NCBI GenBank assembly: GCA_026394095.1 | Contig: JAPKYY010000363.1 | Coordinates: 1 to 8,841, forward strand | Length of the DNA: 8,841 nt | Direction: 5' to 3' | Source: Acidobacteriota bacterium | GTDB taxonomy: Bacteria; Acidobacteriota; Terriglobia; Bryobacterales; Bryobacteraceae | In this document: positions 7,575 through 8,841 of the stretch, piece after piece | How the letters are laid out: each line of letters begins with the position of its first letter | Position numbering within the stretch: the stretch's first letter is position 1 | Program-made: the position numbers and the translations under genes | Notes under the pieces: generated by a model | Database searches by the model: none | What the model was told of the DNA's origin: nothing | Seen by the model: only the letters and a program-made list of their open reading frames with translations

Positions 7575-8841
7575 TCAGCGCGCAGGTTCCGGCCCATCCT
7601 CATCTTCGTCGTCGAGATCGTCTTCATCAAAATCGTCGTCATCGTCCTCAATCGATCCCTCGGCAAAGATTGCCTCCACGGCCTCCTGCACACGGTCCAG
7701 CGCCTCGTCGATCGGCAACGCCTCAGCATCAAGCACCTCAAGCTCGCCATCTCCCCATGGGATCCAGCGAATCATGAACCGCTCATTCGGAAACCCGCGA
7801 AACAGCAACAACCCGGGCACGCCCAGCGCACAAGCCGCGTGGCCACCGGCTGAGTCATACCCGATAAACAACTCACTCGCGTTGATCTCGCTTGCAAACT
7901 CCTTGAAGCTCCCGTAATAAGGAGTCACGCTGCCGTTATCCCCAGGCCGCACCTCAGCGATAGCCCGCCTCACGCGCTCCGCTTCTTCGCCACCCGCGCC
8001 AGTATCCACCAGCACGCGCAACCCGCGGTCCACAAGCAACTGCAACAGCTTCGGTTCAAACGGCCACGGCATCGCCTTCTCAGGATTCTCACCAACGCCC
8101 AAACTCAGCGTCACGTCAAATCCTTCCAGCCGGTCTTCCACCGCAACAATCGGCACATGCAGCGGAACCTCAAAGGTATGCTCCACCCAGCGCTCGGTCA
8201 TCTCACCCAGCGGCATGTCCTCATCGCTCCACCAGCTTCGCGTCTCAAAGAAGTAATAGTTATCTTCTTCTCCAAGCGGCAAAAGGCCAAGCTGGCTCAA
8301 GCGGCTATCGGGGTCCACAATAAGAGCACCCTTCACGCTAAGAGCTTCCTTCAGGGCCGGATACACACCCAGCCGTTCACGCAAGGTACCCGTGCGCTTA
8401 TAGGGCACCTCCACAAGCTCGAGCCCAATCTCCGGCTCAAACATCTCGTAGTTCTTACGCGGCCCGACAAAGTGGATCTTCGCATTCGGAAAGTGCACAA
8501 ACACCGCCCGCAACACCCGGCTCGTAATCGCGATATCGGCGCCGATTGTAATCCGCGAGAGCACGAACACATTCTCGACACTCTCGGGATTACCAATAAA
8601 CTTCCGTGGCTTGCGGATCCGCATAAACCGCTCAATCAAGGTCGCCGCATCCATATCAGGAAGCGCCGCCTCAATCACGCGCGCAAAAATATGCGTATAG
8701 ACATTTACCAGCCGAAACTCAAAGGCATCGGCCAGCGGCTCCACCAGATCACGAAATAGCGCAACCGACCCCTCATTGGTGGCCAGCGCCTCTTCAATTA
8801 CCTTCGCGACCAGTCCTTCCGGCTCAGGCTCACCCGCCAGC
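7575..8841 (-). CDS. GT9/heptosyltransferase-like protein, N-terminus outside window, acidic C-terminal tail
   Basis: At least 421 residues are visible, and the frame is open through the window edge, so the true start lies beyond base 8841. The GTG at 8742-8744 is internal and not needed as a start. The fold resembles glycosyltransferase family 9, which adds heptose or similar sugars to lipopolysaccharide. The first Rossmann-like half begins near visible residue 89 (ENVFVLSRITIGADIAITSR), where the Asp of GAD fits the position of the catalytic Asp in WaaC-type enzymes. The second half has LGVGENPEKAMPWPFEP, GLRVLVDTGAGGEEAERV and GYDSAGGHAACALGVP (327-342), the equivalent of the family's GxDSGxxH nucleotide-sugar site. 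About 88 or more residues precede the GT9 core, longer than usual. The last 28 residues contain a run of Asp/Glu (about 396-415). It is probably cotranscribed with the cytochrome c gene 25 bases downstream. The sugar and acceptor are unknown, and it may be a divergent or non-classical member. Confidence 0.75.
   Translation of the reverse strand, partial: LAGEPEPEGLVAKVIEEALATNEGSVALFRDLVEPLADAFEFRLVNVYTHIFARVIEAALPDMDAATLIERFMRIRKPRKFIGNPESVENVFVLSRITIGADIAITSRVLRAVFVHFPNAKIHFVGPRKNYEMFEPEIGLELVEVPYKRTGTLRERLGVYPALKEALSVKGALIVDPDSRLSQLGLLPLGEEDNYYFFETRSWWSDEDMPLGEMTERWVEHTFEVPLHVPIVAVEDRLEGFDVTLSLGVGENPEKAMPWPFEPKLLQLLVDRGLRVLVDTGAGGEEAERVRRAIAEVRPGDNGSVTPYYGSFKEFASEINASELFIGYDSAGGHAACALGVPGLLLFRGFPNERFMIRWIPWGDGELEVLDAEALPIDEALDRVQEAVEAIFAEGSIEDDDDDFDEDDLDDEDEDGPEPAR

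Noticed and set aside
8157..8759. Plus-strand 200-residue open frame opposite the GT9-like gene
   Set aside because: It lies wholly antisense to a gene with recognisable family motifs and its product shows none.
1..8841. CRISPR array, tRNA, insertion sequence, prophage or defence genes
   Set aside because: I saw no regularly spaced repeats, tRNA-like cloverleaf, transposase or integrase motifs, or terminal inverted repeats; genes fill almost the whole window.

Overview
The window looks like chromosomal DNA from an Acidobacteriota bacterium, probably a Bryobacter/Solibacter-like soil lineage. This is inferred from protein style, not from a database search. Two very large outer-membrane receptors have the architecture that is strongly expanded in that phylum: signal peptide, carboxypeptidase-regulatory-like Ig domain, plug, then an Oar-like barrel with motifs such as TFFFAAYEGLR. 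GC content is moderately high and third codon positions favour C.

Layout. Bases 1-7127 form a tight plus-strand cluster of three genes. The first is an Oar-like TonB-dependent receptor whose 5' end lies outside the window and whose reading frame breaks at about 1736-1751. The second is a 281-residue exported protein of unknown family (2827-3672), which starts inside the stop codon of the first receptor. The third is a complete 1145-residue Oar-like receptor (3690-7127). The spacing (4-base overlap, then 17 bases) points to one transcript whose promoter is upstream of the window.

A perfect 10-bp hairpin at 7133-7160 sits between this cluster and a convergent minus-strand pair. That pair is a short periplasmic class I cytochrome c (7145-7549) downstream of a GT9/heptosyltransferase-like protein (7575 to beyond the window end). 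The latter has an unusually long N-terminal part and a very acidic C-terminal tail. The two are 25 bases apart and probably cotranscribed.

How the parts may work together. The receptors should sit in the outer membrane and bind or import a ligand that cannot be named from sequence. The sandwiched secreted protein may be a periplasmic or surface partner. The minus-strand pair concerns glycan assembly and electron transfer and shows no obvious link to the receptors.

I found no RNA gene, CRISPR array, transposase, integrase or phage gene. No stretch over 300 bases lacks a gene. The points most worth a second look are the frame break in the first receptor, with loss of a conserved barrel segment at a 16-base microhomology, and the unknown exported protein between the receptors.
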